From Candidatus Brachythrix odensensis (lineage in GTDB: Bacteria; Chloroflexota; Anaerolineae; J036; Brachytrichaceae): a stretch of DNA of 64,000 nucleotides. Location: NCBI GenBank assembly GCA_016714465.1, contig JADKDT010000002.1, forward strand, positions 372,001 to 436,000, in the 5' to 3' direction. Positions within the stretch are counted from its first letter, which is position 1; every line of letters starts with the position of its first letter. The position numbers were made by a program, and so were the translations under genes. Below the pieces are notes generated by a model. The model was not told the origin of the DNA and did not search any database. It saw only the letters and a program-made list of their open reading frames with translations. Positions 25,256-34,900 of this stretch are shown in pieces.

Positions 25256-26095
25256 ATGATCTTTAGCAACACCTTATCTTCAATGTCGAAGACGGCCGTG
25301 GCCATCGGCGCCCCGATCGAGAGCGGCGTCAAGATGCGGGCCGAAGCGGTCAGCATTTTCTACGGCGCCTTCCGGGCGGTGGCCGAGGTCTCCCTCCCCA
25401 TCCGCGAGCGCAAGATCACCGCCATCATCGGCCCGAGCGGCTGCGGCAAGAGCACCTTGATCCGCGCCTTCAACCGGATGAACGACCTGGTTGCGGGGGC
25501 CCGAATCGCCGGCGCAATCACCCTGGATGGCGAGGACATCTATGCGGCCGCGGTTGACGCGGTGGCTGTGCGGCGGCGGGTCGGGATGGTCTTCCAGCGT
25601 CCAAACCCGTTCCCGAAGTCCATCTATGACAACGTCGCCTATGGCGTGCGGCTGGCCGACCCGCGCACTGCCCGCTCTGTCCTGGATGGCATCGTTGAGG
25701 ACAGCCTGCGCCGGGCGGCACTGTGGGACGAAGTCAAGGACAAGCTCAAGGAATCAGGCATGGCCCTCTCAGGCGGGCAGCAGCAGCGCCTGTGCATCGC
25801 TCGAGCCATTGCCATCGAGCCCGAGGTCATCCTGATGGACGAGCCGTGCAGCGCGCTCGATCCGATCGCAACGATCAAGATCGAGGAGCTGATGCAGGAC
25901 CTCAAGGAGCGCTACACCATCGTCATCGTCACCCACAACATGCAGCAGGCCGCCCGGGCAAGCGACTACACCGCGATGATGATGATGCGCCCGGACCGGG
26001 CCGGTGAGATGATTGAATTGGACGCAACGCAGGTGATCTTTACTACCCCGAAGGACAAGCGCACCGAAGACTACGTCTCCGGGCGCTTTGGATAG
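25256..26095 (+). CDS. pstB: Phosphate ABC transporter ATPase PstB
   Basis: 279 residues: Walker A GPSGCGKST, Q-loop FQRPNPFPKSIYDNV (the PNPFPKSI string is diagnostic of PstB), signature ALSGGQQQRLCIARA, Walker B VILMDEPCSALDP and switch His in VTHNMQQAARASDY. It powers phosphate import through PstCA. Start at ATG 25256; a later ATG at 25283 is possible, as the first 20 residues are not conserved in appearance. It lies 117 bp after pstA, across a palindrome, and three bases before phoU. Confidence 0.95.
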   Translation: MIFSNTLSSMSKTAVAIGAPIESGVKMRAEAVSIFYGAFRAVAEVSLPIRERKITAIIGPSGCGKSTLIRAFNRMNDLVAGARIAGAITLDGEDIYAAAVDAVAVRRRVGMVFQRPNPFPKSIYDNVAYGVRLADPRTARSVLDGIVEDSLRRAALWDEVKDKLKESGMALSGGQQQRLCIARAIAIEPEVILMDEPCSALDPIATIKIEELMQDLKERYTIVIVTHNMQQAARASDYTAMMMMRPDRAGEMIELDATQVIFTTPKDKRTEDYVSGRFG

Positions 26096-26098
26096 AGC

Positions 26099-26785
26099 AT
26101 GGCCGTATCATCCCGACCCGCCCTCGATCGCGATCTGCTTCGCCTGCTGGGCGATTTGCTCCGCCTCGGCAGCCAGGTCGACCAGCAGATCGAACGCGCG
26201 ATGAAGGCCCTCCGCACGCGTGACCTGCAGCTTGCCCGGCAGGTGGCAGAGGTCGATGAGCGCCTCGATCAGCTCCGCTATCAGCTCGAGCAGGAATGCG
26301 TTTCGACCATTGCCATGCAGCAGCCCGCTGCCACTGATTTGCGCCGGATCATCGCGATCGCCCATATGACGGTCGAGCTGGAGAGGATGGCCGATCACGC
26401 CCGCGGAATTGCCACGATCGCCCTGCGCCTGGCCGACGAGCCTCTCCCGCTGGCGCTGACCGACGCCGAGCGCATGGCCGAGGTCGCCCGTGACATGACC
26501 CGCCAGGCGCTGGACGCCTTTGTTCGGATGGATGCCGGACTCGCCCGCCGGGTGGCCGGGTTGGACGACGAAATTGACGCGCTATATCGGAAGGCCCTCG
26601 GGGCCATCACCGAGCGGATGCGCCAGGACGCTTCCTGCGCAACGGCCGCCACCTACCTGTTGTGGGTGGTCCACAATCTCGAGCGGGTCGGCGACCGGGC
26701 CACTAATCTCTGCGAGCGGGTGATCTTCGCCGCAACGGGCGCGCTGGGCGACTACAAGCCCGAAAAAACAGGCCCGGTCGCGTAA
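26099..26785 (+). CDS. phoU: Phosphate signalling protein PhoU
   Basis: 228 residues, all-helical, with two PhoU repeats. The metal-binding E/D-x3-D-type motifs are seen in HMTVELERMADHARGIA and WVVHNLERVGDRATNLCE. PhoU couples the state of the Pst transporter to the PhoR/PhoB two-component system and limits phosphate uptake. It begins three bases after pstB and ends four bases before the response-regulator gene, so all are one operon. Confidence 0.94.
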   Translation: MAVSSRPALDRDLLRLLGDLLRLGSQVDQQIERAMKALRTRDLQLARQVAEVDERLDQLRYQLEQECVSTIAMQQPAATDLRRIIAIAHMTVELERMADHARGIATIALRLADEPLPLALTDAERMAEVARDMTRQALDAFVRMDAGLARRVAGLDDEIDALYRKALGAITERMRQDASCATAATYLLWVVHNLERVGDRATNLCERVIFAATGALGDYKPEKTGPVA

Positions 26786-26789
26786 CGCC

Positions 26790-27458
26790 ATGACTTCCGT
26801 CCTGCTGATCGAAGACGATCCCACCCTGTCGGCCCTGCTGTCCGAACAGCTCCGGCTGGAGGGTTACGAGACGACGGCCTGCGCCGACGGCGAAAAGGGG
26901 CTGCAGGCGGCCCGCTCACATGCGTGGGACCTGTTTCTCGTCGACGTGATGCTTCCCAAGCTCGACGGACTGTCGTTGTGCCGGATTATCACGAAAGAAA
27001 GTGAATCGCCGGTGCTTCTCCTCACCGCCCGCGGGACCGAGGCCGACCGGGTGATCGGGCTGGATTCGGGCGCCCACGACTACATCGTCAAGCCCTTTGG
27101 GATGCCCGAGTTGTTGGCCCGGGTGCGGGCGGCGCTGCGGCGGGCCGGGCGCAGGGCGGCGGCCGTCATGCGGGTCGGCGAGGTCGTCGTCGACACGGCC
27201 GCCCGGCGGGTGTGGGTGGGCGATCGCGAGGTGAAGCTGAGCCTGAAGGAATACGAGTTGCTCAGTGTGCTGCTCCGTCACCGTGGGGCCGCCCTCACCC
27301 GCGACTTCCTGATTTCGCAGGTCTGGGGGGTTGATTTCGCCGGCGACACGCGAACGCTCGATGTCCATATGCGCTGGCTGCGCCAGAAAGTCGAAACCGA
27401 CCCATCGGCGCCCCAATTACTGCAGACCGTGCGCGGCGTGGGTTACCGGATAGACTAG
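26790..27458 (+). CDS. OmpR/PhoB-family response regulator
   Basis: 222 residues. The receiver domain has acidic pocket EDD (8-10), phospho-acceptor Asp52 (FLVDVMLP), Thr79 and Lys101 (IVKPFGMPELLARVRA). The C-terminal winged helix carries LSLKEYELLSVLLRHRGAALTRDFL and the usual TLDVHMRWLRQKVE and TVRGVGYRI motifs. Position after phoU and the 11-bp Pho-box-like repeats argue that it is the PhoB equivalent. No histidine kinase gene follows; the next gene is a TauE-like permease, so the sensor must be elsewhere. Confidence 0.92.
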   Translation: MTSVLLIEDDPTLSALLSEQLRLEGYETTACADGEKGLQAARSHAWDLFLVDVMLPKLDGLSLCRIITKESESPVLLLTARGTEADRVIGLDSGAHDYIVKPFGMPELLARVRAALRRAGRRAAAVMRVGEVVVDTAARRVWVGDREVKLSLKEYELLSVLLRHRGAALTRDFLISQVWGVDFAGDTRTLDVHMRWLRQKVETDPSAPQLLQTVRGVGYRID

Positions 27459-27463
27459 GGGCC

Positions 27464-28237
27464 TTGAGCCTCACACCCACCCAATGGCTGATCGGCGGGA
27501 TTGCCGCCCTGATCATCGGATTCTCCAAGACCGGCGTGCCCGGCGCCGGGATTCTGGCCATCCCCCTCATCGCTTCACTATTCGTCGGCCGCTCATCGCT
27601 CGGCGCGACGCTGCCGCTGTTGCTGGGCGCCGACATCGTCGCAGTCCTGCTCTTCCGGCGGCACGCCCGCTGGGATGAGCTCATCCGCCTGGCGCCGTCG
27701 GTGCTGGTCGGGTTTGCGCTCGGCATCGGGGCGTTTCTGCTGCTGGACGAGCAGAAAGGCACCAAGGACCTGATCGGAGTCGTGATTGGCTGGGCGGTCC
27801 TGATCATGGTTGTCGCCCAGGTGATCCGGATGCGGCTGGGCGACCGGCTGACCCTGCAATCGCGGGCGGCCACGGCCGGCGCGGGGATTATGGGCGGGTT
27901 TGCGACGATGGTGTCGAACGCGGCCGGTCCGATCATGCAGATCTACCTGACCAGCCAGAAGCTCGACAAGATGGCCTTTATGGGCACGGCCTCGTGGTTC
28001 TTTCTGATATTCAATTCGCTCAAGATCCCGTTTTACATCGGGCTGGCCGCCCTGGCCCCGGACAAGCCGTTCTTTACGGCCGAGGGGCTGATATTTTGTC
28101 TGATTCTCGTGCCCGTGCTGGGGCTGGGCACGGCGCTCGGGCGTTGGACGCTCCATCGGCTGCCCCAGCGGGCCTTTACGATTGTGGTGCTGGTGCTGTC
28201 GGCCGTCGCCGCTGTGCGGCTGATCTTGGCGGCGTGA
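27464..28237 (+). CDS. TauE/SafE-family (TSUP) permease
   Basis: About 257 residues with eight or so membrane segments (WLIGGIAALIIGFSKTGVPG, ILAIPLIASLFVGRSSLGATLPLLLGADI). The repeated G-x-G-ISGFSKTG-like half motif appears twice (GFSKTGVPGAGI and GIMGGFATMVSNAAGPIM), typical of TSUP transporters that move organosulfur anions such as sulfite or sulfoacetate. No ATG is available; TTG at 27464 gives a sensible start five bases after the regulator gene. Why it rides in a phosphate operon is unclear. It ends directly at a palindromic terminator-like hairpin. Confidence 0.85.
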   Translation: MSLTPTQWLIGGIAALIIGFSKTGVPGAGILAIPLIASLFVGRSSLGATLPLLLGADIVAVLLFRRHARWDELIRLAPSVLVGFALGIGAFLLLDEQKGTKDLIGVVIGWAVLIMVVAQVIRMRLGDRLTLQSRAATAGAGIMGGFATMVSNAAGPIMQIYLTSQKLDKMAFMGTASWFFLIFNSLKIPFYIGLAALAPDKPFFTAEGLIFCLILVPVLGLGTALGRWTLHRLPQRAFTIVVLVLSAVAAVRLILAA

Positions 28238-28239
28238 TG

Positions 28240-28284
28240 TCAAAATCGGCATGCCCCGGCTTCGCCGGGGCATGCCGATTTTGA
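28240..28284. terminator. Palindrome between convergent genes, CCGGCTTCGCCGG core
   Basis: Perfect 21-bp stem (28240-28260 with 28264-28284) with TTC triloop, starting two bases after the TauE-like stop and ending nine bases before the uspA stop. Its outer arms carry AAAAT/ATTTT, so each strand's hairpin ends in a T-rich run, suiting a bidirectional terminator. Confidence 0.85.
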
Positions 28285-28293
28285 GAAACCACC

Positions 28294-28737
28294 TTATGCC
28301 GCCTCGTGCTCGGGCGGCCGGGTGACCAGCACCGGGGCAGAGGCGTGCCGGATGACGTGATCGGCCACGCTCCCGATGAGGGTGCGCTTGAGCCCGCCCC
28401 GGCCATACGTCGACATCACGATCATGTCGGTCTGGATGTCCCTGGCCACCTGCAGGATGACGTGAGCGGGGTTGCCGTGAGCGACCAGGGTCTCGGTCTT
28501 AATGTGCTCGTGAGTGAGTGTGGCTGCGACGGCGTTCAGATAGGCCCGGCAATGCTCCTCGGTCACGTCATGGCCGTGGTGCATCTGGCCGGTGGGCGTC
28601 GGATGCAGGTCGGCCGGGCCAGTGACAACCCGCAGGAGAAAGACCTCCGCCCCGTTGGTATGGGCCAACGAGCGGACATGCGGGAGGGCGCCTTCGGAGA
28701 CGCGCGAGCCGTCAAGGGGAACCAGGATGCGCTTCAT
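28294..28737 (-). CDS. Universal stress protein UspA family
   Basis: 147 residues, a single Usp domain: ILVPLDGSRVSEGALPHV at the N-terminus (P-loop-proximal Asp) and the ATP-binding G-x2-G-x9-G-S motif in STYGRGGLKRTLIGSVADHVIRHASAPVLV. A His-rich loop (GQMHHGHDVTEEH) is inserted after strand 2. It is a soluble nucleotide-binding stress protein whose target is unknown. Transcribed convergently to the TauE-like gene. Confidence 0.9.
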   Translation of the reverse strand: MKRILVPLDGSRVSEGALPHVRSLAHTNGAEVFLLRVVTGPADLHPTPTGQMHHGHDVTEEHCRAYLNAVAATLTHEHIKTETLVAHGNPAHVILQVARDIQTDMIVMSTYGRGGLKRTLIGSVADHVIRHASAPVLVTRPPEHEAA

Positions 28738-28938
28738 GAGAACCTCGCTGAGGCCGGCCGGCTCATTTGGCGATGCCGAGCTGCGGGGCCTGCGTGGTTT
28801 CCAGCCTAGCGGACCGTGCCGCGTCCCGCATCATGCACCTGGTCACCTCTTGCCTGGCCAGTTGGTCAGGCAGGGCGGGACCCGTAGAAACGGACTGCGG
28901 ACGTAATACCCGTTGGAGGCAGACGGTACAATCGCAAA

Positions 28939-31251
28939 ATGGCGGCACAAACGATCATCGGACCGGCTCGGCGCGAGAAACTCGCGCTATGCGTGATCCT
29001 GATCGCGCATATCGGTCTCTCCGTCTGGTCGTCGCTGGTCACACCCGTATGGGAGGCCTATGACGAGACAGGCCACTACTTTTATGCGCGTTACATCGCC
29101 CTGAACAATCAGTTGCCCGATCTTTCGAGCGGCAGCCAGATCGCCTTCGACGAAAGTCACCAACCACCCCTCTACTACTGGTTGGCATCTATCCCAATGC
29201 GATTTGTGGATACGTCCGACGACCTGAGGCCACGTTTCGCCGCTTCCCCAGTTGCCGTTATTCCACCGGCACAGGACGCCTGGCCATACGCCGGCACGGT
29301 GCTTGCTTTCCGGCTTTCTCGAATGGTGACTGTCATGTTGAGCGTGCTTGGGCCGCTATTCACATGGCTTGCCCTGCGCGTCCTCTTGCCCCAGCGCCCC
29401 AGTATTCGTTTAATGGGCGCCGCGCTGTATGCCTTTTGGCCGCAATACGTTTTTCAGAGCGGCACCATCACAAATGACATCGCGATTGGGGTGTGCGCCG
29501 CGGCGGTGTTCTGGGCAACCGCCCGATTGGTTTGCCAGCCGCCAAGTCGGATGCCATTCAACGCAGGCCTGGTGGCAGCCACTGGGGTATTGGCGAGTCT
29601 GACAAAGGACAGCGGCCTCACACTGCTGTTGTTCGCCGTCGGGGCAATCGCCGTAGTCGCGGTCGCTCGGATGCGTGTCAGCCGCTCTCAAGTCGGATTG
29701 GCAGCCCTTATCGCCGTGATGGTGCTGGGCGCAGGGCTATCATTTGGCGCGATCACGTCGCAGGGAAGGACACTTCGCCAGTGGAAGGTTATCCCCGGGG
29801 CGAGCAAGGTCATTGACGGTCTGTTTCCGGTCACCCCCGCTGCGGTTTCGCAAGATCGGCTTGACGATCAACAAACCGTGGGCCCTGAGTCGGCGCAGCA
29901 GGTCGAGCCATTGGCCGCGCGGCTGGAATCCATGCTGCGGACCGCGCCGAACGTCCTGGGGTTTGACACCTTCAAGATGCTCCTCGCAAGTTACGGCTGG
30001 GGAACGCTGGGAATTCCTGACTTGTGGTATTTCGGCGCGGCGCTGGCGCTAATCATGCCGTTGCCCGGAATCCTCAATGCGCTGAGGCGCAAGCCCGAGC
30101 GACTCGCGCTGGCCCTGGCGCTCCTGTTTTTCGCTGCAGTGGCCGCCGCGCCGATTGGGCGCGTGGTTGGCGCCCCCGACACTGCGATCATCGGGCGCTT
30201 CATTGTTCCCGCGCTGGCAGGTATCACTGCGATTGTCGCCCTGGCTGTGGGCTCGCTTCACCCCGTGCTGCGGGCGCCACTGGGCACCCTCGCTCTGGCG
30301 ACGGTTTCGATGATCGCGCTGATGACCCCATGGGTCGTCATCGCGCCGAACTATCGCATGCCTGAACTGATCGATCCAACTCGCGCGCGATCCAACTCGC
30401 AGGTTCCGCTGAGCATCATGTACGGTGATCAAATAGAGCTCCTGGGCTACTCGCACCTCGTGGCGAAGGCCCAACAAGACGGCTGGGCACGCTATCGCCT
30501 CTACTGGCGCGGGCTCAGACCCATGAGCGAAGACTACACCCTTCAGCTTGAGATGTTTAGCAGTCGAGGTGAATCCTTTCGTGTACTCCGAAACGAGACT
30601 CCCGGCAGGAACCTGTTTCCGACGTCGAACTGGACAGCCGGCATGGCGTTTGCCGACGACTACGCGATCCACGTTGGCGCCGACTCCCCAGCACCGGCGA
30701 TGGCCGGACTCAAGCTCAGATGGCTGGACCCCAAGACCGGCCAGGCCCTTCAAAGCCTATGCAATGGCACCCCGTGCGATCCGCTGGTGGGCGCATTGCC
30801 GATCGCCCTTGGCAGCGAGATGCAGGAACGCCTGGGCAGGACCTCGGCGAAATTCGCGTTTGGCGCCCGTATCGAGCTGATCGGGATCAAGATGCCGAGC
30901 GTCGCCGCAGCCGGGGAGAGTATCGCTATTTTGCCGATATGGCGTGCACGACTCAACTTGAAGGGCGACTACACGGTCTTTGTCCATATCTTTGACAATC
31001 AGAGACGTCTGGTCGCCCAGACGGACGCTCCCCCACTCGGCGGCACCTACCCCACCCGGTTCTGGTTGGCCTCCGAAATCGTTCCGGATCGGATCGAAGT
31101 GCCCCTCCCCCCCGGGTTGAACGCAGGCGAATACACCGTCGTGATCGGTCTCTATGACTCGGCTACAAAGGATCGTTTGAGTTCGTCCGATTCGAACGGG
31201 AAAATGTTGCCGGACGGCGTGATAACCGCGGGCACTTTCGAGATCCGATAG
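28939..31251 (+). CDS. Polytopic GT-C-type glycosyltransferase (DUF2142/PMT-like) with C-terminal beta domain
   Basis: 770 residues, a paralogue of the 16277-18553 protein. The outer loop carries TPVWEAYDETGHYFYARYIA and DESHQPPLYYWLAS, with about twelve membrane segments to about residue 480. The soluble C-terminal part includes DYTVFVHIFDNQRRLVAQTD, GTYPTRFWLASE and AGEYTVVIGLYDSATKDRL. It should act at the outer face of the membrane on lipid-linked sugars, with the C-terminal domain outside the cell. It stands alone between uspA and a small minus-strand gene; its substrate is not predictable. Confidence 0.82.
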   Translation: MAAQTIIGPARREKLALCVILIAHIGLSVWSSLVTPVWEAYDETGHYFYARYIALNNQLPDLSSGSQIAFDESHQPPLYYWLASIPMRFVDTSDDLRPRFAASPVAVIPPAQDAWPYAGTVLAFRLSRMVTVMLSVLGPLFTWLALRVLLPQRPSIRLMGAALYAFWPQYVFQSGTITNDIAIGVCAAAVFWATARLVCQPPSRMPFNAGLVAATGVLASLTKDSGLTLLLFAVGAIAVVAVARMRVSRSQVGLAALIAVMVLGAGLSFGAITSQGRTLRQWKVIPGASKVIDGLFPVTPAAVSQDRLDDQQTVGPESAQQVEPLAARLESMLRTAPNVLGFDTFKMLLASYGWGTLGIPDLWYFGAALALIMPLPGILNALRRKPERLALALALLFFAAVAAAPIGRVVGAPDTAIIGRFIVPALAGITAIVALAVGSLHPVLRAPLGTLALATVSMIALMTPWVVIAPNYRMPELIDPTRARSNSQVPLSIMYGDQIELLGYSHLVAKAQQDGWARYRLYWRGLRPMSEDYTLQLEMFSSRGESFRVLRNETPGRNLFPTSNWTAGMAFADDYAIHVGADSPAPAMAGLKLRWLDPKTGQALQSLCNGTPCDPLVGALPIALGSEMQERLGRTSAKFAFGARIELIGIKMPSVAAAGESIAILPIWRARLNLKGDYTVFVHIFDNQRRLVAQTDAPPLGGTYPTRFWLASEIVPDRIEVPLPPGLNAGEYTVVIGLYDSATKDRLSSSDSNGKMLPDGVITAGTFEIR

Positions 31252-31322
31252 GCGGCGAGCTCCGCCCAGGTGGCATCAGCGTTATCGTCGCGCGGGTCTG
31301 GGAGTCCCAAGCAGCATAGCGG

Positions 31323-31826
31323 CTATTTCCCCCGCCCCTCCTCGATCAGGATGCGGTCGAGATGGGTGCGAAACTCAACATCCTCCCCCTCGAGATGGCG
31401 GGCGAGGGCCTGCCGGAAATCGTCCCGGCGGCACCACTCGCGCATGTAGTCCTCCCAGGACAGCCAGCGCCGGCGGGTCTCGGCGTCCATGTGCTCCTCG
31501 TAGACCAGAATGAACGCTCGCTCGAACAGGGCAACCAGCACCCCGAAAATCAAATGGCGCTGATCGAGTTGGTCGGCGGTGAAGGCCGAGGCCGGCGTCT
31601 CGCGCAGCAGTTTCAGCTCCGGGTGCTGCAACAGCAGTTTCATGAAGCTGACATATTCGTCGCTCAGGCGCTGGTAGATTTCCTCCTGCTGCTGCTGGAG
31701 CTCCAGTCGCTCGTTCTGCCGCTCGCGATGGGCCTGCCACAGAAACGCGATGAGGGCAAGCGGCACGCCCGCCACCAGGGCGATGTTCCCAGCCAACTCC
31801 CAGGCGCGCAATACCTCGTCGCTCAT
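31323..31826 (-). CDS. Small membrane-anchored hypothetical protein
   Basis: About 167 residues from the ATG at 31826 (MSDEVLRAWELAGNIALVAG). One membrane helix spans roughly residues 11-30, followed by a charged coiled-coil-like stretch (RERQNERLELQQQQEEIYQR) and a helical cytoplasmic region rich in Trp/Arg/Glu (RRRWLSWEDYMREWCRRDDF). I recognise the overall style from small bacterial proteins of unknown function but no named family. It is divergent to the PFOR gene; the intergenic region carries repeated TGGCCAGT palindromes. Confidence 0.7.
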   Translation of the reverse strand: MSDEVLRAWELAGNIALVAGVPLALIAFLWQAHRERQNERLELQQQQEEIYQRLSDEYVSFMKLLLQHPELKLLRETPASAFTADQLDQRHLIFGVLVALFERAFILVYEEHMDAETRRRWLSWEDYMREWCRRDDFRQALARHLEGEDVEFRTHLDRILIEEGRGK

Positions 31827-31855
31827 GCCCCCATTCTCCACCCTCCGACCGCCCA

Positions 31856-31887
31856 ACTGGCCAGTCGGCACTACCTGTCTGGCCAGT
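31856..31887. promoter_or_regulatory. Pair of TGGCCAGT palindromes in a divergent promoter region
   Basis: ACTGGCCAGT (31856-31865) and TCTGGCCAGT (31878-31887) have centres 22 bp apart, about two helical turns, and a further CTGGCC follows at 31894. They lie between the divergent small membrane protein and PFOR genes. This spacing suits cooperative binding of an unknown dimeric regulator. Confidence 0.4.
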
Positions 31888-31943
31888 CAGGGCCTGGCCA
31901 TGGAGGGGATATGGAGACCACGCGCCCGACGTACAAATAGGGC

Positions 31944-34900
31944 ATGGAAAGTTCAAGCCCGTTTGTCACCCTTGAGGGCAACGAGGCGGCCGCCTCGGTC
32001 GCCTATAGAACCAGTGAAGTCATCGCCATTTACCCGATCACGCCCTCGTCGGGGATGAGCGAATTGTCGGATCAGTGGAGCGCCGCAGGCAAGCGCAATC
32101 TGTGGGGGACTGTCCCGATCGTCCAGGAGATGCAATCAGAGGGCGGCGCCGCCGGCGCCGTGCACGGCGCGCTGCAGACCGGATCGCTGGCCACCACCTT
32201 TACGTCGAGCCAGGGCCTGCTCCTGATGATCCCCAACATGCACAAGATCGCCGGCGAACTGACCAGCGCAGTCTTCCAGGTGGCCGCCCGCTCGCTGGCC
32301 GCTCAGGGCCTGTCGATCTTCGGCGACCATTCGGATGTCATGCAGACCCGCAGCACGGGCTGGGCGATGTTATTCGCCAACTCCGTCCAGGAAGTGGGGG
32401 ACTTGGCCGCCATCTCCTTCGCCAGCACCCTCGAATCGCGCATTCCCTTCCTGCATGTCTTTGACGGCTTCCGGACTTCGAGCGAAGTCAACAAGATTCT
32501 GCCCCTGAGTGACGACGACCTGCGCGGCTTGATCGACGACAAGCTCATCACCGCCCATCGCAACCGGGCCCTGACCCCCGACAACCCGGTCATGCGCGGA
32601 ACCGCCCAGAACCCCGACATGTATTTCCAGGGGCGCGAGGCGTCGAATCCGTTCTATCTGGCGACTCCGACCATCGTCCAGAACGTGATGGATCTCTTTG
32701 CCAAGATCACCGGCCGGCAGTATCACCTGTTTGATTATGCCGGCGCCCCCGACGCCGACCGGGTCATCGTCATCATGGGCTCGGGCGCCGAGACCGTTGA
32801 GGACACCGCGAACTATCTGAACGCCCGGGGCGAGAAGGTCGGCGTGCTCAAGATCCGCCTGTTCCGGCCGTTCTCGGTCGAGCACTTTATTCATGCCCTG
32901 CCCGCCAGCGTGCGCGGCATCGCCGTCCTGGATCGCTGCAAGGAGCCTGGCTCGGCCGGCGAGCCGCTGTATCAGGACATTGCGACCGCCATCACCGAGG
33001 CGCGCTTCTCCGATCATCTTCAGACCGCCGCCAACCTGCGCACCCTGGTCGGCGGCCGCTACGGCCTCTCGTCCAAGGAATTCACCCCGGCCATGGTCAA
33101 GGCGGTCTTCGACGAGCTCAAGAAGGCTCAACCGAAGAACCACTTCACCATCGGCATCGACGACGACGTCACCTTCACCAGCCTGGCCTGGGATCCGGCC
33201 TTCGACATCGAGCCGGCCGAGACCGTCCGGGCGATGTGCTGGGGACTTGGCGCCGACGGCACCGTGGGCGCGAACAAGAACTCGATCAAGATCATCGGCG
33301 AAGAGACCGACAACTACGCCCAGGGCTATTTCGTCTACGACTCCAAGAAGTCCGGCGCGCGCACCGTCTCGCACCTGCGCTTCGGCCCCAAGCCCATCCA
33401 CGCGCCCTATCTCATCAGCCACGCCAACTTCATCGGCGTGCACCAGTTCGGCTTCTTCGAGCGCTACGACGTGCTGGCCACCGCGGCCGAAGGCGCCGTC
33501 GTGCTGATCAACAGCGTCTACGACGCCGAGACCGTCTTCAGCAAGCTCCCCAAGCGTGCCCAAGTTCAAATCCTCGACAAGAAGCTCAAGTTGTATGTCA
33601 TCGACGCCTACAAGGTGGCCGAGGAAGCCGAGATGGGCAACCGGATCAACACCGTCATGCAGGTGTGCTTCTTCGCCATCAGCGGTGTGCTGCCGCGCGA
33701 CGAGGCGATTGCCCGGATCAAGGACGCCATTCGCAAGACATACGCCAAGCGCGGCGAGAGCGTTGTGCTGAAGAACTTCGTCGCCGTCGACAAGAGCCTC
33801 GAGCACATGCACCCGGTGACGATCGCCGAAAACACGGTCGCCAACGGCGCGGCGGTCCCGCCGACCGTCCCGCTCAATGCGCCTGACTTCATCCAGAAGG
33901 TGACCGCCAAGATGATGGCCGGCGACGGCGATCTGCTCCCGGTCAGCGCAATTCCCATCGATGGCACCTACCCCACCGGCACAACCCAGTGGGAGCGCCG
34001 CAACATTGCCCAGGACGTCCCGGTCTGGGACGCCGATCTGTGCATCCAGTGCGGCAAGTGTGTCTTTGTCTGCCCGCACGCGGTAATCCGGGCCAAGGTC
34101 TACGATCCCGCCCTGCTGGCGGGCGCGCCTGAAACCTTCAAATCGACCGATGCGCGCTGGAAGGAAATGCCCGGCCAGCGCTACAGCCTGCAGGTCGCCG
34201 TCGAGGACTGCACCGGCTGCGCGCTGTGCATCGAGGCCTGCCCGGTCAAGGACAAGACCCAGGTCGGGCGGCGAGCCATCAATATGGCCGAGCAATTCCC
34301 GATCCGCGAGACCGAGGCCGCCAACTGGGAGTTCTTCAAGGAGCTGCCCGAAGTGAAGCGCGAGGACAGCGTGGTCTTCACCAATGTCAAGAACTCGCAA
34401 CTGCTTCAGCCCCTGTTTGAGTTCTCGGGCGCGTGCGCGGGCTGCGGCGAAACGCCTTATCTGCGCCTGCTCAGCGCGCTGTATGGCGACCGGCTGGTCA
34501 TCGCCAACGCGACCGGCTGCTCCAGCATCTATGGCGGCAACCTGCCGACCACGCCGTGGAGCCAGAACAAAGTCGGCCGCGGCCCGGCCTGGAGCAACTC
34601 GTTGTTCGAAGACAACGCCGAGTTTGGCCTGGGCATGCGCCTGACCCTTGACCAGCAGACGACGATGGCGCGCGAGCGCCTGACCGCCCTGCGTGAGACC
34701 GTTGGCGCCGAGGCAACCGACGCGCTCCTGAACGCCAATCAAACTGACGACAAGGGCATCAACGCCCAGCGCGAACGGGTGCTGGCGCTCAAGGCCACCC
34801 TCCAAACCATGACCGCCGCCGGTGGCGCGCCCGCCGAGGCAGCCCACCTGCTTCAGGAAGTCGCCGACGCCCTGGTCCGCAAGAGCGTGTGGATCGTTGG

